From: Mugil cephalus
Taxonomy: Eukaryota; Chordata; Actinopteri; Mugiliformes; Mugilidae
Assembly: GCF_022458985.1 (NCBI RefSeq)
Contig: NC_061779.1
Coordinates: 11,296,501 to 11,360,500, forward strand
Length of the DNA: 64,000 bases
Reading direction: 5' to 3'
Every line of letters starts with the position of its first letter. The first letter of the stretch is position 1. This document shows positions 1-13,060 of this stretch, piece after piece. The notes under the pieces were generated by a model. The model saw nothing but the letters and a program-made list of their open reading frames with translations. It was not told the origin of the DNA and did not search any database. The position numbers and the translations under genes are program-made.

Positions 1-65
1 GACATACGTCTTCAGTTTTCTCAATGAGCCACAGGTTAGACTGTCCTTCCGATCTGTTTCTCCAG

Positions 66-3000
66 ATAGGAAATACGTTGAGGAGATGTTGTGAGCTCGC
101 ACCAGACTGTGAGTGTAACATAACCCCAGCAGACGACAACTCCCCGGTTCTGCTGCCTTCACCCACTGAGGTTCTCCTCCCAGAGATGCCACAACGACCT
201 CAGCGCGTTCCCTACTGGGTAAATAACCCCACTTACAGAAGTAGAAAATACTTTTCGATCCATCCAGTGTCTTCGCTCAGATTGTAATGCCCTGAAATAC
301 GAATATGTGATAATAAAATAAAATTGACAGAGGCTTATGATAAGCTTCTGCTGCATGGAAATCATTCGTAGGATGTCATCATCCTGAGTGTTCCTGTGTT
401 ATGCAGCGTCGAGTCTCCACCTACGTGTGGCTGCTGCTGGGATATCCTCCCCTGGTGGTCATTCACACTCTGGTCTGCTTCATCTCCTGGATCCTGGTCT
501 TCACCATCCCAGTATCCAAGATGAACGCACAAACTCTGGCCGTCATTCTCCTCTTGGCTCCGGAGGATGTCTCCGTCACCACTAGCTCTCAGAGGAAGGT
601 AAAGGGGACATTTAACGTTTCAGAAGCTGCAGCACATATTCCTGGCAGAGATCCTTGATGTGACGCTTCGTTTCTTTTAGCACCAAGGCTACGAGACCAG
701 AGCGCTGCTGTGTTGCTACCACGCCGCAAACTGGTACTACTACAAGTACACTGTGGATGGGATCAATGTGTTTGCTGTCAGTATCCTTTACCATTATTAT
801 CAGAATCAGAATCACAATCAGAATTACTTGGTTTAAACAAGGGGGAAATTACTTTTCGTTACAGCAGCTCCAACCCAAAGTGTAACAGTGGTACAAAGAG
901 CAATCAGAATAAGTAGGAGACAATAAGGATAAGTAAGCAAATGTAAAAATATATATATAACAATATGTACAAGTATAAGTGAAGTGAAACCAGATAAGAG
1001 ATGAGGTGAACATGAATTATTGCACATTAATGAATTATTGCACATAAAATAAATAATATGGGTTCTACACCCTCAGAGTGAGGAGTTGTACAGACTAATG
1101 GCCATCGACAGGAATGATTTTTATATTGTCTATGTGTGTGTGTGTGCGTCAGTGTATCGTACGAGGACTTGTTATCACCCTTGACTTCCATCTCAGACCT
1201 CCTCCCTCTAGTAATAGTGGCCTTGGTAATCGGATACATTGACAGAGAAAACCAGTACGCCAGCTCTAACGTCAAGTTCGCCATCGCCCTTTGTTCCATC
1301 ATCCCTCTGTCATATTATATTGGCATGGGCATCGCCAGGTGAGGAGTTCTATTACCTTTAAAAAAAATTAATTACAGAATTTAATGTCACCATATTCTCG
1401 TCTGATATCGCTTGTGGATCATTCTTGTATTCGCAGCATTTCAGCCCAGAGTAACTTCGCTGTGGGCGCAGTGGTCAACGCCACCTTCGGCTCCATCACA
1501 GAGCTGACCTTTTACATCACAGCCTTGCTCAGAGGTCACCAGGCAGCCAACCCGTGTCTGCAGGAGGTGGTCAAGGCAGCGCTGACTGGCACGCTGCTGG
1601 GATGCATCCTCTTCATCCCTGTGAGTCAACTTGCGTTTACATCACATTTTTAAGTTAAAAAAAAGAAAAGAAACTTGGAAATTTAAAGTAATCAACCTAC
1701 ATTAAAGGTTTCATGTTAACACACAAACATCCTTTGTTCTTTGTTGTTTAGTCACCATTGGCTTTACTGGGAAACTGCTCCGTCATCTCTATTGTCTACC
1801 AATGAGAACAGTTCAAACACTGTTATTTGTAAAAGTGCTGAAGACAATAGAACAGCAGAAATAAATAAAGATGTAACATGTGATGTTCCTTATCAAACGT
1901 AAGCTTCATTATATGCTGCAGTCGGAGTGAGACGCATATGAATCCAGAGCGTGTGAATGAGGCCTCTTATTTCTGTTTTTTTTCCAGGGCATTTGCATGA
2001 TAATTGGAGGCCTGAGACACAGCGAACAAAGATTCAGCAGCCGCTGTACGGGAGTGAGCTCGGCGTTGCTCTTCATCTCTGTCGGAGGCAAGTGTTTGAA
2101 AACCAACAGGTACGATGAAAGACTGTAGAAAAGATCTGCACATTGGCGGAAGTTCCCGTTCAACCTTTTACTGTCATCATTTAAACTTTCATTGTCATGA
2201 CATTTTGAGAAATAGGGCCCTTCTTCAGATGAAGAACCCTAACCCTAAGAAGCTGAACCGTAGCCCATTCATCTGACAGTCTGACAGTGATTACAATAAA
2301 AGTTTAAATGGGAGCTTCTGCCAGTGTGCGGAAGTCTTTCATTGACCTGCTTTTCATGATCCAGCACTCTTCTCATTATTTTTTTTTTGGATGTGCATGT
2401 CATTCCAAAGTTCTCACTGTATGAACAGAACGCCATCACTTAGAAATCTTCCTAGGTAGAAACGAAAGATATGTCGCTGTTCATTGTCTTCAATACACTA
2501 TACATTATATTTGTTTTTGGCAAAACTAGAGTAGAATAGAATAGAATAGAATAGAATGCCCTTTATTGTCATTATAGAGAGTATGCAAGTGACGTCACAG
2601 CAAGTGGACATCTCAGGGGGATAAAAGGCCCCTGAGTGGCAGGTAATATTAATTTATGCTTTATTTTTTGATGAAGTCACTTCTGCAGTGACGTTGTGGA
2701 GGGCTGTCCTTGTTGTTGTTTTGGCATAGTTACGGTCGACAGTAACTATTTCAGTTCTAACAATAAATAATTAAACAATAACTAGTATATTTGTGATCTC
2801 TCCTCATTGTCGTTTTACTGTCCGGTCAGACAGTAAAAGGTCTTAGCGTTCGCATCTTTTATTTAGCTACATTTATCGTAATGAAATGAGCTAGAACTAA
2901 CTGAAACTGGGGATAATCCATTTTCCAAATCCATACTAGTTCATATGTATCATTGTCGAGTCCAGTTGTCTTTAATTTGCTCTGATAACCCACATTTTCC

Positions 3001-6000
3001 CCGGTCTGGTTGTATTTACTGATTTATTTCACCATGTTTTTGCCACTCAGGGGGTGTGACCCCGAGTGGAAATGACATCATTGCATACCCTCTATACAGT
3101 GTATAATGAACTTCTCCTTTTCAGTGCTGACAGAAAATAGTGCATAAGGTGCTATTTACAAGAGAACTGAAAATCTATAATATAATATTAAAAAAAATGT
3201 AAAAATATATTTTAGTAAAACTAGGTGCAAAGTTTTACACTCTCACTGTCGCTGGCAGGCGTGTTTGCCCCCACGCTGTTCTCCAAGGCTTATGGAAACT
3301 TGGTGTGCGACGCTTGCACCAACTCCACTGGAGGAAACACCACGAGCAACAGCAGCGGACCGTTTGTCTGCCACAACTGCCACTATGATGTGGTCAGTAT
3401 CCAGGAGGAGTTCATACACATTTAAACTCTGGTTTACATGCTTTGTCCTGTACGTAATGTCATTTTTATATCTTCTTTCACCAGAACAATGGCACTCTGT
3501 TCCACAACCACGTCGAGTAAGGTTATTTTTTTATTTTTAGTACTTTACTTTACAAACCAGTGTGTTTGTGTATTGAAATGGAAAAATTTCATACTTTTGA
3601 TAATGTAATCTTAAAAACCCAGTTGCCTGCATTTATTTTTGAAGACTTGTTGTTAAGCACCATGAACCATCATTCATCAGTTTATTTTAATTCTTGTGAA
3701 ACAATCACAAGAATAATACTTTAACCGAAGTGGATTTTCAGTTTAAAACTAATGAAGCCTAAAAGACTCAAAGTACTTTGGTCACTATATGATTATTTGA
3801 GTTTCTAAAATAGTTAATTATCACTTCTACATGCCCCTCATTAACTTAAATAGACTTTATTGATCCACAGGGAATTTGTTTTGTAACGGTGGCCCACATA
3901 AAAAACACTAGTAAAAAGAAATATATGTGTAAGATATTTAAAATAAATAAATACATAAGTAAATAAATAAATAATGAAATAAAAATAATGAGCTAAATAA
4001 AATATGTACAATAAATAGAAATAGGTGTGAGATAACACTAACTGTGTGTTGTTGTTGTTGTTGTTGTTGTTGTTAGGCCACTGGTGTACACAGTTTCTGC
4101 CCTCTTGCCAGTCGCCTACATCATTGGACTAATATTTACACTGAAGACACACTCCCACATTTACAACATCCATGTTGGAGAAGGACAAGGTGAGAAGTCT
4201 TAGCAGGAAGTCGTGTTGTTGTTTCACAGTGGACACTGAGGACGCCGTTGTCCACTATTTACGCTGTAATGTCTGCGCAGTGACTGGACATCACGGGACG
4301 GTGGTCCACTGGTCGCGGTGGAGGTCTCTGGTCATCCTCATCATGGCCACCGTGCTCACGTCTGCCTGCGCCGATCTTGCCACCGAGCACATCCAGCCCA
4401 TATTAAACCAGCCCAACATCTCCCAGGTGAGGATGTGCATCGCGCTGGTCCTTCTTTGTGTCCTCCTTTGTGTCCTTCTTTGTGTCCTCCAGTCGTGCTC
4501 ACGTTTACATCTCCTCCTGCAGTATTTCATAGGGGTCACAGTTCTCGCTATGGTCCCCGAGATCCCAGAGATCGTTAACGGGATCCAGTTTGCTCTCCAG
4601 AACAACATCAGCCTCAGGTAAACCCTGTTTTATTACAGGAAGCACTTCGTCAGTTTAAAAAGTCGCCTCCATCTAATTTATCTTTTTTCAGCTTGGAGGT
4701 GGGAAGCTGTATTGCTGTGCAGGTCTGCATGCTACAGATACCTATACTGGTTTTATTTAATTCCTTCTATGTAAGACTCCTTTCTCTTCTTTGATTTATT
4801 CACACAAATAACACCAACTGTTTTCTGTGTTATAGCTTTTTATAACCTCTCTGCTTTGTCCAGGATGTGGGATTCGTTCTGTTATTCAGTGACCAGCACC
4901 TGTGGGCCAGCATCTTCAGTGTGATCCTCGTCAACTACATCTTCATGGACGGCAAGTCTGATTATTTCCAGGGTAAGTTTGCAGCTTTTAAAGGGAAATA
5001 ATATAAATCTAATTCTTTGTCTGGAAATACTTGAATGAATGGAAAACACGTGCTATGCTGCCCCCTTGTGGTATATATTTGAAAGTGGTTGAGTTGTTTG
5101 GTTGTTGTTTGTTTTGAGTTAATTAAATACAACATATATTTTACAATACTGCTGATTATATTTAAACACTCTCCAGAAGTCGTCTACCCTAAAACACATT
5201 AAGATGTTATAATTAAAAGTCCTTTATTCCATTTGTTACTAAATCTGCTGAGGTTTAAACATTTTTTAACAAATCAAAGATGCAAGAGGCTGTTTTAGTA
5301 ATTTATAATATCTTTGCTGAGTTATTATCCTCAGTAAATATGCCTCAGAAAGGGATGGTGCAGTATCCCCTGTATGAACTTTAACAGTTTACAGGAGCAT
5401 CTGTGAAGATTATATATTGAAACACGTCATATCGGAAACAAAGCTGTGCACCTGGACTCATTTGAGTTATTTTGAGGAGCGATTTATCCATCATCCAAAA
5501 AGCCCCTCCTGTTCTTTTGAGGTAAAAACTATTGATGCAACATCTGTATCTGTGATGGATTAATTTAGGCCGTTTAAAACCTCTGCGGCTTGATTTGCAT
5601 GGCGCTCTAGTATGAACAGAATTCAGTTCCTGCCTGAGACTTTATAAAGATTCTTCCCGTTTTATCTACAGTATCAGTTTTTGGGTGTGATTAAAGTTAA
5701 TTATCCATTAAGGAGCACGGCGCAACAAATGGGGAGCTCACAGCTTGAATGTATATAAGTGTTCATTAGCAAGGGATGAATAAATGAAGGAGAGGATGAA
5801 TGGGGAGGTTGTCTCATCAAGATGATCTGGGCTTCGTGGTGTTGATGGGGACGGAGCAGGAGACTCGGGATGGGGGAAAAGAGAAGAGGTGCACAGTAGG
5901 AGAGGAAGGGTAGGGATAAACATCTGGCTGGGTTAACACTTTAAATAATCTCGATAAGAAGTTAGTATTTGAGGCCCGCTCCTGAAGTTTATAATAATTT

Positions 6001-6134
6001 TTTTTTGTTAAACCATAATGACCTAAAAGATCTAATATTTAAATTTGTTTTCTTTCTCAGGTACAGCTCTGGTGGTCGTCTACCTCATCCTCCTCGCTCT
6101 CTACTACTTTGCTCCATCTCCGGCTGGTTGTTGA
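66..6134 (+). CDS. cax1: CAX-family vacuolar-type Ca2+/H+ exchanger, 3' part (14 exons visible)
   Basis: Predicted multi-pass cation/proton antiporter that would load Ca2+ into acidic organelles using the proton gradient. Exons: 66-218, 407-598, 681-780, 1197-1338, 1437-1620, 1988-2087, 3259-3392, 3485-3516, 4077-4189, 4281-4426, 4523-4617, 4692-4770, 4864-4972, 6061-6134 (stop TGA). They total 1653 nt, 550 codons plus stop, with every junction in phase. The two exchanger repeats are visible: NATFGSITELTFYITAL in exon 5 (about residues 210-226 of the visible part) and MVPEIPEIVNGIQFAL in exon 11, followed by SLEVGSCIAVQVCM. Between them lies a Cys-rich, N-glycosylatable loop (CDACTNSTGG, CHNCHYD). 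The intron after 2087 uses a GC donor. The first visible exon starts at an acceptor, so the true start is upstream of the window. Fish have this family; as I recall, placental mammals do not. The family call is firm, the symbol less so. Confidence 0.88.
790..1080. repeat. Dispersed A-rich fish repeat in a cax1 intron
   Basis: The stretch begins with iterated ATCAGAATCAGAATCACAATCAG, continues as AT-rich tracts (ATATATATATAA, AAGTATAAGTGAAGTG) and ends with a duplicated 'aatTATTGCACATtaa' unit near 1014-1048. This matches the general look of the retroposon 3' tails scattered through teleost introns. The family is not identified. Confidence 0.4.
1752..1869 (+). other. Candidate alternative terminal exon of cax1
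   Basis: Inside the cax1 intron 1621-1987, a good acceptor (pyrimidine-rich, ending TTTAG at 1751) is followed by a frame that continues phase 0 from exon 5: SPLALLGNCSVISIVYQ, then TGA at 1803-1805. Overlapping AATAAA signals follow at 1860-1869 with GT-rich sequence behind them. Use of this exon would end the protein after the first exchanger repeat. It could equally be chance sequence in a small intron. Confidence 0.3.
2521..2640 (+). repeat. TAGAA tandem repeat joined to a retroposon-like tail
   Basis: A (TAGAA)n pentamer array at about 2527-2557 is followed directly by GCCCTTTATTGTCATTATAG. That 'ctttattgtcattat' core is common at the ends of fish non-LTR retroposons. It lies in the large cax1 intron 2088-3258, in which I see no coding sequence. 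Confidence 0.4.
3845..4035. repeat. Retroposon-like 3' end in a cax1 intron
   Basis: The text 'atagactttattgatccaca' at about 3849, followed by GGGAATTTGTTTTG and then a long AAATAAATAAAT-rich tail, is the usual signature of a fish LINE/SINE 3' end. It sits in the intron between exons 3485-3516 and 4077-4189. A related tail occurs near 31600. Confidence 0.45.
4045..4076 (+). repeat. (GTT)n microsatellite forming the polypyrimidine-tract region of a cax1 acceptor
   Basis: About nine GTT units run directly into the TTAG acceptor used by exon 4077-4189. The usual C/T tract is replaced by TTG repeats, so repeat length changes would alter the 3' splice site directly. Confidence 0.85.
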
Positions 6135-8257
6135 GTGTGGGACTGTAAATCACAGCCTCCGTTACACTTTCTCACGCCTTGAGGAAACTAACTATCGATC
6201 CCATCTTATTTTGGCAGAAGTTATGACTCTATAATAACGTGAGAGTCCTGATAAGTCTTCTTTTTTTGTTGTTGTTGCTTTTTAAGATAAGATAACTTAT
6301 TTGACTGTATAAATGTATGAACCCTGGTGTTTTCAGGTGAATTTATAAACTCACAAACGTAATAGTTTCATAGTTTTCAGGCTAATAACTTATCTTTGTA
6401 AACGGCAAATGTATTTTTAACACACAAATGGACTCAAAACAGGTCAAAAATATCTGCGCCAACGTTTTTTTTTAAGGTACTACTGTGATCAAGTTTCTAT
6501 ATTTAACTTTGTGATAAGTTACATTTTAATTGATCGGTGACACTCCACAGATGGATAGAAACGAGGCATGGCTGGCTGTGCTGAGGAACAACAGACAAAA
6601 TCTCTCAATAACATTTGTTTTTTTTAAAAAAAAAAGCAGCTGCCTGTGTTTTTATTGGTCGTACAGACAGACATTACAAAACGATGTACACTGCAGCCAT
6701 ATTCATCTTTGCAGAGGACATTCAGCTTTTCTCCCAAGAGTTCATGTAAAGTGGCATGCACACCATACCGACATGCACGAGGTCACTTTTAACTTTGAAA
6801 ATGATGCAGATATAGACATCTTGCACGAGGCGGTCCGCTTACCAAGTTTGAGCACAGCTTCGAAATAAAATATAAATAAGGCCGGGATGTGTGAGAAGTA
6901 GATAAGATGTGGTGTTCAAAAAAAAAGAAAAAAAAGACACCTTTCAGCTTAGTATCGTACCAACACGGTCACAGTGAAGATGTGAAATAAAACGCCGGGA
7001 GGCTCACGTTCACAGGCGCGCAGAAACGTCAAAGCGCGTCTCGTTACGAGCAGCTCACTGCGGTATTCGAAACTGCCGGCGTACCAAAGTCTGATTTCAC
7101 CAAAGTGTCCGAGTTCCGCCGACATTTCGACGTCCGTCCGCCTCAGACTGATCACAGTATTTCACATCCTGAGTCCACCTCACACACACACACACACACA
7201 CCCCCTCTCTCTCCACCGCATCTTTATAAAGTTCATAGAAAAAAAACTAAAGTTACAACATAAAAATAGAACCTATGTTACAATATAAAAGGGATAAAAT
7301 GGAGTCATAAAGTGAGATCTGGGTGGGGGGGGGAGGCACAATTGAAGGATTTGCAATAAAATAAAAGAGCAGCACGGTAATTATAATAAATAAGTGAAAT
7401 GCCTCCATGTGTTTTAAGTAAAATCTCCTGATTAATAATGAGCAGAAATGATCAGCAACACAAAGGCTCACATGGAGAGGACCAGGTAACTATATGGAGG
7501 GTAATGAGCCAACCAAAAAACAGAAATATAAAAATAAGGTATGTGACGTTTAAGACATTCGGAAGGCACCAAACGAAGAAGGAAAAGGATACAAGTGTCG
7601 CTCAGGAGCTAGATGTGTTTAAGAGTCATCTTTCCAAAAAAGACGAAAAATAATAAGAGGCACAAGCAGATTCACAGTGTTTCTGCGTCCCAAAACTTTA
7701 AGGAGATCAACAAATCTGCCAGCGATCAGACACGACTACGCCCTAAAGAATCTAATTGTGACTTTTAAGATGTATCACGGTTACAGCGAGTGTTCTTCTT
7801 TATCGGCAGCGTGGCGTTATTTTTATTTTTTTTTCTTTAAGAGGATCTGGTTGACTGTTCAACCAGCAGCTGACTGAACACGAGTCAAAGACAGCGACAG
7901 TGAAACGAGCCTATTTCTCTAACTGGAAGCTGATGTCACACCACCACAAGCAACATTCAGTTTGGGGCGTTGGGAGTGTTTCACCATCATGCTCCGCGAC
8001 GTTTCTCCGATGGCAAATTTAAACGACGAGCAAAGCGCGGAGAAACGGCCGGGTCTGCCGCCTACACCGAGAGACGCATGCAGATCTAACGTACACGGAA
8101 ACTCAAAACATTGCACTTAAAATAAAGCACACGTTTAAATAAAGTAAAAAGGCATTTCCAAGTATTTTCGTATCTGTCTGACATCTTCAGGCTTTTCCTT
8201 TCGAGGTCGACTCGGGGGGGGTCGGCGCCGCTCGCCGCATCAGTCTTCGCGCTGCGT
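6135..8257. other. Convergent 3' ends of cax1 and klhdc10
   Basis: There is no coding exon here. The cax1 3' UTR probably ends near 6890: AATAAA at 6864-6869 is followed by GT-rich sequence. On the minus strand the klhdc10 3' UTR runs down from 8257; AATAAA on that strand is present at about 7822-7827, and another near 6650 would make the two UTRs overlap. A (CA)n run lies at about 7183-7202 and a G-run near 7321-7332. Short open frames in both directions have no recognisable similarity. Confidence 0.6.
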
Positions 8258-11200
8258 CTATTTGAGCCGCTGGATTAATGAGTGTGTCAGTCCCAGGCTG
8301 AGGAGCTGAAGAGTGGACAGCTGAGCTAAGTGAGGGAAGGATTTCAGCAGTTTCTCCCAGGTCAGTTCCAGCAGGCTGGGCACCACCAGCCACACTTTAT
8401 ACAGAGAGCCCGTCCGTCGGTTCCCGGACATGTTGACGACGCCGCCGTGGACGTACATGCAGCCGGCCTGAGGCACAGAGACGGTAGCTGAGTGTAAAAA
8501 CCTTTTTCAGATTCAGGGAATCTGCCTACGGTGCAGATGTGCGTGAATGATGATTTACTGACCGGGGTGACTGCAGCACAGTGAAAGTAGGCCGGTTCTG
8601 GCATGACGGCGGGGAGCTTTGTCCACTGGAACGTCTGCAGGTTGATCTTCCACAGGTCAGACAGGATCTGCTCTCCGTTATAACCCCCACATATAAACAC
8701 CTCTGCATTAAGGACAAGATGGACAAGATGGTAAGGAATTAAAACCAACGTTTTCAAGTACACACTGCAACTTATTTTAAAAAAATTGTGCTTATTTTAA
8801 GATTTTTTTGTCAAGCTTACCCCACTGGCAGATTTTTTTTCTTAATTACAACATGATTTGATGGAACATAAGAATATTTTGCTTCTTTCTTGTAATTCTG
8901 TTGTTGCAGTGGAGATGATGCTGTGTAAAACACTCCCACTTACCGTCTTTGACCTGAACGCAACTGTGACATCGGCGGGCAGCAGGATATCCTGCGATGA
9001 TTAAAAAAATAAAGTGAATTCAACAATTCAAGGTTTTTAAATTCTTCATTTAGGGAAAATAAAAACGTGCAAATATGAATCACTAACCTATTTTTTCATG
9101 GGGTTTGGTGACAATTTCATCCCAGTAATTTGTCTCCAAGTTGTACGCGTGAATCTGATGAAAACAGACGGTGTTAGATTAAAAAACAAAGCAGAAAATG
9201 GATATATATATATATACATATACATACATATACATACATATATCACATTTAGTCGTCTCACCTTGTCCAGTGAATATGATGTCCAGGAAGTCCCACCTCC
9301 AAAAATATATATTCTCTGTCCGTCGTGAGCTAGCTCGTGTCTGTACCTGTAAAAAAATAAGACGTCAACACTTGTAGAAACACGCCTGGGGTTCACTTAT
9401 ATAAGAATAAGTTCTGTGATTGTGACTAAAATACTCGGACAGACCTCTCCTCGGGTAGATCTGAGGGAGCGTTGTTGGGTTTGAGGTGGGTCCACTCTCT
9501 GGTGGCGAGGTCCAGCCTGTGCAGGTCGGTGCTGTAAAGGTATCCCGTCGTCCCTCCAAACACGTAGAGGTAGCCATTTATGATGACCATCGCCTGCAAA
9601 TGTTGGCGTGGACAGAAGACACGGTCAGGTGTTGTGGTGGCAGCGACAGGGCGGCACACAGATCAACACGTCAGCGTCGAGCGGCGTTACCTGGCCGTAG
9701 ATCTTGTTGGGTTTCTTCCCCCTGCAGTTGAGCAGGTTCCACCGTTTGTACTGAACGTTGCAAACATGGACGTCGTTGCCGTTGTTTTCCCCGAATGGGA
9801 TTCCAGTTCCACCGAACACAAGCAGGTTGTTTCCATGTAAGACGGCTGCAAGAAAAATAAAAAATAAATAAAAAAATCAGCTGGAGAGTTTAACGTGAAG
9901 TCCCGGCTGGATCTGGATCAAATTATCACAGAGGGACATTGTCTGGTGTTCGAGCTGCATCAGATTTAATTGCCGCTTTGAATTTCTTTGAATATTCTGA
10001 TGAGCTGTTCCCTGCTCGGTTTGCAGCACATGCAGGATGTAAATGTTTGAATGTCCGCTGTCTGTAAAGCCAGAAAAAGAGGAGAGACGAACTTCCTCAA
10101 AAACACTCAACAACTACAGTTACAAGCTGTGTGCCTCGACCAAGCAGTTTAGCTCCATAAAATATATGTAGTGGAGACTTAACGTAGAATAACTTAATAA
10201 AAGTGTTCTTGCAGAACACATAAAGGTCTCTGTGAACTTAGCCTCTTATCCTATTAAAGACATTCATGTGAAATTAAATGAAACATGAATTAATATGAGT
10301 TAATGTTTTCAGCCGCAGAGGATTAGAACTGTGTGTGTGTCCACAAGCCAAGTTCAGTTGCATGACTCCACTAAACAGCAAAGTCACAGCTTACATTTAG
10401 GGCTGTGGAGACTCGTGACAAATGCAGCGAAGAAATTAAATTCATTTATTGAAATGTATTTTCAGGCAAATGGGAAGTTATTGCTATATACGCACATGAA
10501 ACACTTCCAATAAAAAACATGCCGTCTCGGCTTAGAGACCATTTCTAGAGGACGGATCAAAAAGTCCCGTCACATGAAGCGTAATATCTAATGAGCTTGT
10601 CGGGGAATACCAGAGCCATTAGAGGTCCCTTCTCCTGGAGGGTGGACTACTACTAGACAATTATACGAAAGGGAATTAGGGCAGGATACTTGAGCCAAGT
10701 TCAAAAACCGATCACTGTAACCTTCAATGACCAAATTCTGTTCAGTTTAAAGTATAAGTGGATGGAAATTAGAAGAAATTCCATCAAGGTGCTCTTGCAA
10801 TATAACACGATTTGGCGTAGTAGTGCCTCCGCTGTCTTAAACGCAAAGCACATAAAAGTTCAAAAACTTCCGACATGAGTTCAGTGTAGACGCACGTTAT
10901 CTGTCTTCCCTTAAAATTAAATTTACGACAAACATCAGTGGACTACGAGGGAAACACAAAATAACATCAGCATTCCTGCAGTGTTTTGGCAATACTGTGT
11001 CTCAGAGGCAAGTGCAGTCACGAAGTGTAGGTCTGTTTGTTGTTAGTTTCATAATTTATTTGTCACCGAGTAAAAAAAAATCACATGAGAAAGAAGCTAC
11101 TGAATGAACGCAGTCAGGGATTCGCTTTAACAGGATTTATTAAACCGAAAGCAGCCCTGAGCCAATAAAAACACCCCGAATGTGTCACCGATCATTTACC

Positions 11201-12813
11201 GAGTCCTTACCCGACATAGAAGCCAGTTCTGTGGGCATGTAGCCCTCAGTGCGGACCTGCTGCCACGTGGCTGTGGCAAAGTGATACCGCCACAGCTCCC
11301 TGAATAGGGGGTAGTCCTCGTTCTTCGACCCGCCCGCTTCCTCAAAGTCCGGGTTGTAGCCTCCAAACACGTACAGGTTGGCGCTGTCTGCAACACAGCG
11401 GTGTCCGCTGCGAGCCGGCGGTACACAGTGACCTGCAGGATGAAGGAAATTGTTACTCGTCCTTCATCCTTACCACAACAATGGCTCCATTCAATAATTT
11501 TATTGCTGCTTTTGTCTTCCAGCCAGGAACCATGAAACGACATCTTAGGGCTAACAGCTCAAACTGTGACTGTACTATTACTTGTTATAAATAAACCTGA
11601 GCTGGGTCTGGACACAGTAAGACTCCCAAAGCATCCCCTAACAAAATAACATTTGTAATCAAAACACAACTTGTCTTCTAAAAGGAAATACTCGTACCTC
11701 CCTACCAGTGCTATTTCAGTATCTTTACAGATACAGTGTGAGTGGGGTAAACAACACGGCGCTGTTATTACCTTCTCTGAGAAACCTGTTTGGGATCCGC
11801 AGGTTGGGGCAACCTGGGCCGGTGAAGAGGCGGTGAGCCTGAAGCCATCGCGCTCGCTTCTTAAAGCCTTTAAATCAGTCAGCAAAAAGGAAAACGAGGG
11901 ATTCATGACACACGCAGGAAAACAGAAATATGCGCAGTTCACGTACACTGTGTATATCGTAGCCAGTGGTTGGTGGAGTTTTTCATGGTGTTTTATCCAC
12001 GGGCCATGTGGCACATGTGGCTCAAGTAAACTGAACTCGACATTGATACAGATAACTCCTACTGCCACCGGTGTGTGTGTGTGTGAGAATGGGAATGATT
12101 GTAAATTGTTTTGAGTTCCACTGAGGCAGAAAAGCAGGACACAAGTTCAGATTGTGTGAAGCCACTTCATATGCAAGGTGAAGTTTTTAAAATGGTCAAA
12201 AATTCACAATGTTTATCAACAAATTCATGTGAGCCGTTTGTGTTGTAGTTAAGGGTTAAATCAGTTGTATAATGTCTATGTAAATAGGCTGAAGGTTGAT
12301 AAACGAAGCACAAATACTGAGTAGAAGTTGTATAACTTCCTGACTAAACAAAAAAAGTTTTATGCGTTAACAGGCAGCTTTTTTTTTTTTTATTTTTTTT
12401 ACTTTCCTCGACCCCCACTGCGACTTTCTCTCACCGGCCTCTCACATGTTAATCTGTATTTAAAGAGATCAATGATGAATTATGGTGCTGTAGACCCCTG
12501 CTGGGCTCCATTCACTGACTCCTTCCGTAGCAACATTAGCTAACCTCGGCCTGTGCACTGCAATGGCGAAGCACCAAAGGTAGCATCGTCAACTCAAGGA
12601 TAAACCAGAGTGACTTAATTTCCTGTCTAAACAAAGACTAAATCAGCGCACACTAACGTTGCAGGCAAAAAATCGAGCGTGAGCTCTCTGTTTGCTTTGC
12701 AGATTGTGTGGTGGCTTTGTTTACAAACCTGAGTCGCGGACGGAGGGCCTCCAAGACAGTTTCTCAAACTTATTGAGCTGACTGAGTGTTCCGTCTTGTT
12801 TGGGCGCCGACAT
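8258..12813 (-). CDS. klhdc10: Kelch domain-containing protein 10, CUL2 E3 ligase substrate receptor
   Basis: KLHDC10 is the substrate receptor of a CUL2-elongin B/C ubiquitin ligase that reads C-terminal glycine degrons. Coding exons, 5' to 3' on the minus strand: 12813-12729, 11867-11772, 11432-11211, 9845-9691, 9593-9445, 9346-9262, 9154-9088, 8991-8944, 8702-8563, 8467-8258. They sum to 1257 nt, 418 aa; the human protein is about 440 aa. Kelch blades are plain: NLYVFGGYNPDF, FGGTGIPFGENNGNDVHVC, YLYVFGGTTGYLYSTDLH, IYIFGGGTSWTSYSLDK, VFICGGYNGEQILSDLWK, CMYVHGGVVN. The C-terminus (LVVPSLLELTWEKLL onward) is where the elongin C/CUL2 box lies. The N-terminus (MSAPKQDGTLSQLNKF) lacks the Gly/Ser-rich run of mammals. 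All introns are GT-AG. Confidence 0.95.
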
Positions 12814-13060
12814 CTTAACGGGACGCGGAGACGGAGAGGAGAGGAGTTTCACACCCAGACCTGGACCAGAACCCGCAGTGGTCTACCCAAGCGTCGTGGC
12901 ATGGGACGGCGAGCTCCGGCTTCCTAACAAAATAAAGAAATAGGTGAAGGGACCGTCCACAACTGCTGCTGTCTACTGCGTCACGACCAGCTGGTCTCAC
13001 GCGACCAATCAGAGGACGAGGAGCCGCTCGGGTCGCGTTCAAGAGCCACACGCTGTTGTT
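12814..13060 (-). promoter_or_regulatory. Probable klhdc10 promoter and 5' UTR
   Basis: Directly upstream of the klhdc10 ATG the sequence becomes GC- and CpG-rich. It holds a CCAAT box (CCAATC at 13005-13010 on the plus strand) and a CRE-like TGCGTCACGA at about 12977-12986. No TATA box is obvious. This fits a housekeeping promoter firing leftward; the transcription start is not determined. Confidence 0.5.

Noticed and set aside
2235-2250. Telomere-like CCCTAACCCTAA.
   Set aside because: Only two units; chance occurrence inside a cax1 intron, not an interstitial telomere array.
11671-12114. A 147-codon plus-strand frame.
   Set aside because: It runs antisense over klhdc10 exon 2 and its flanking introns; the real coding sense is on the minus strand.
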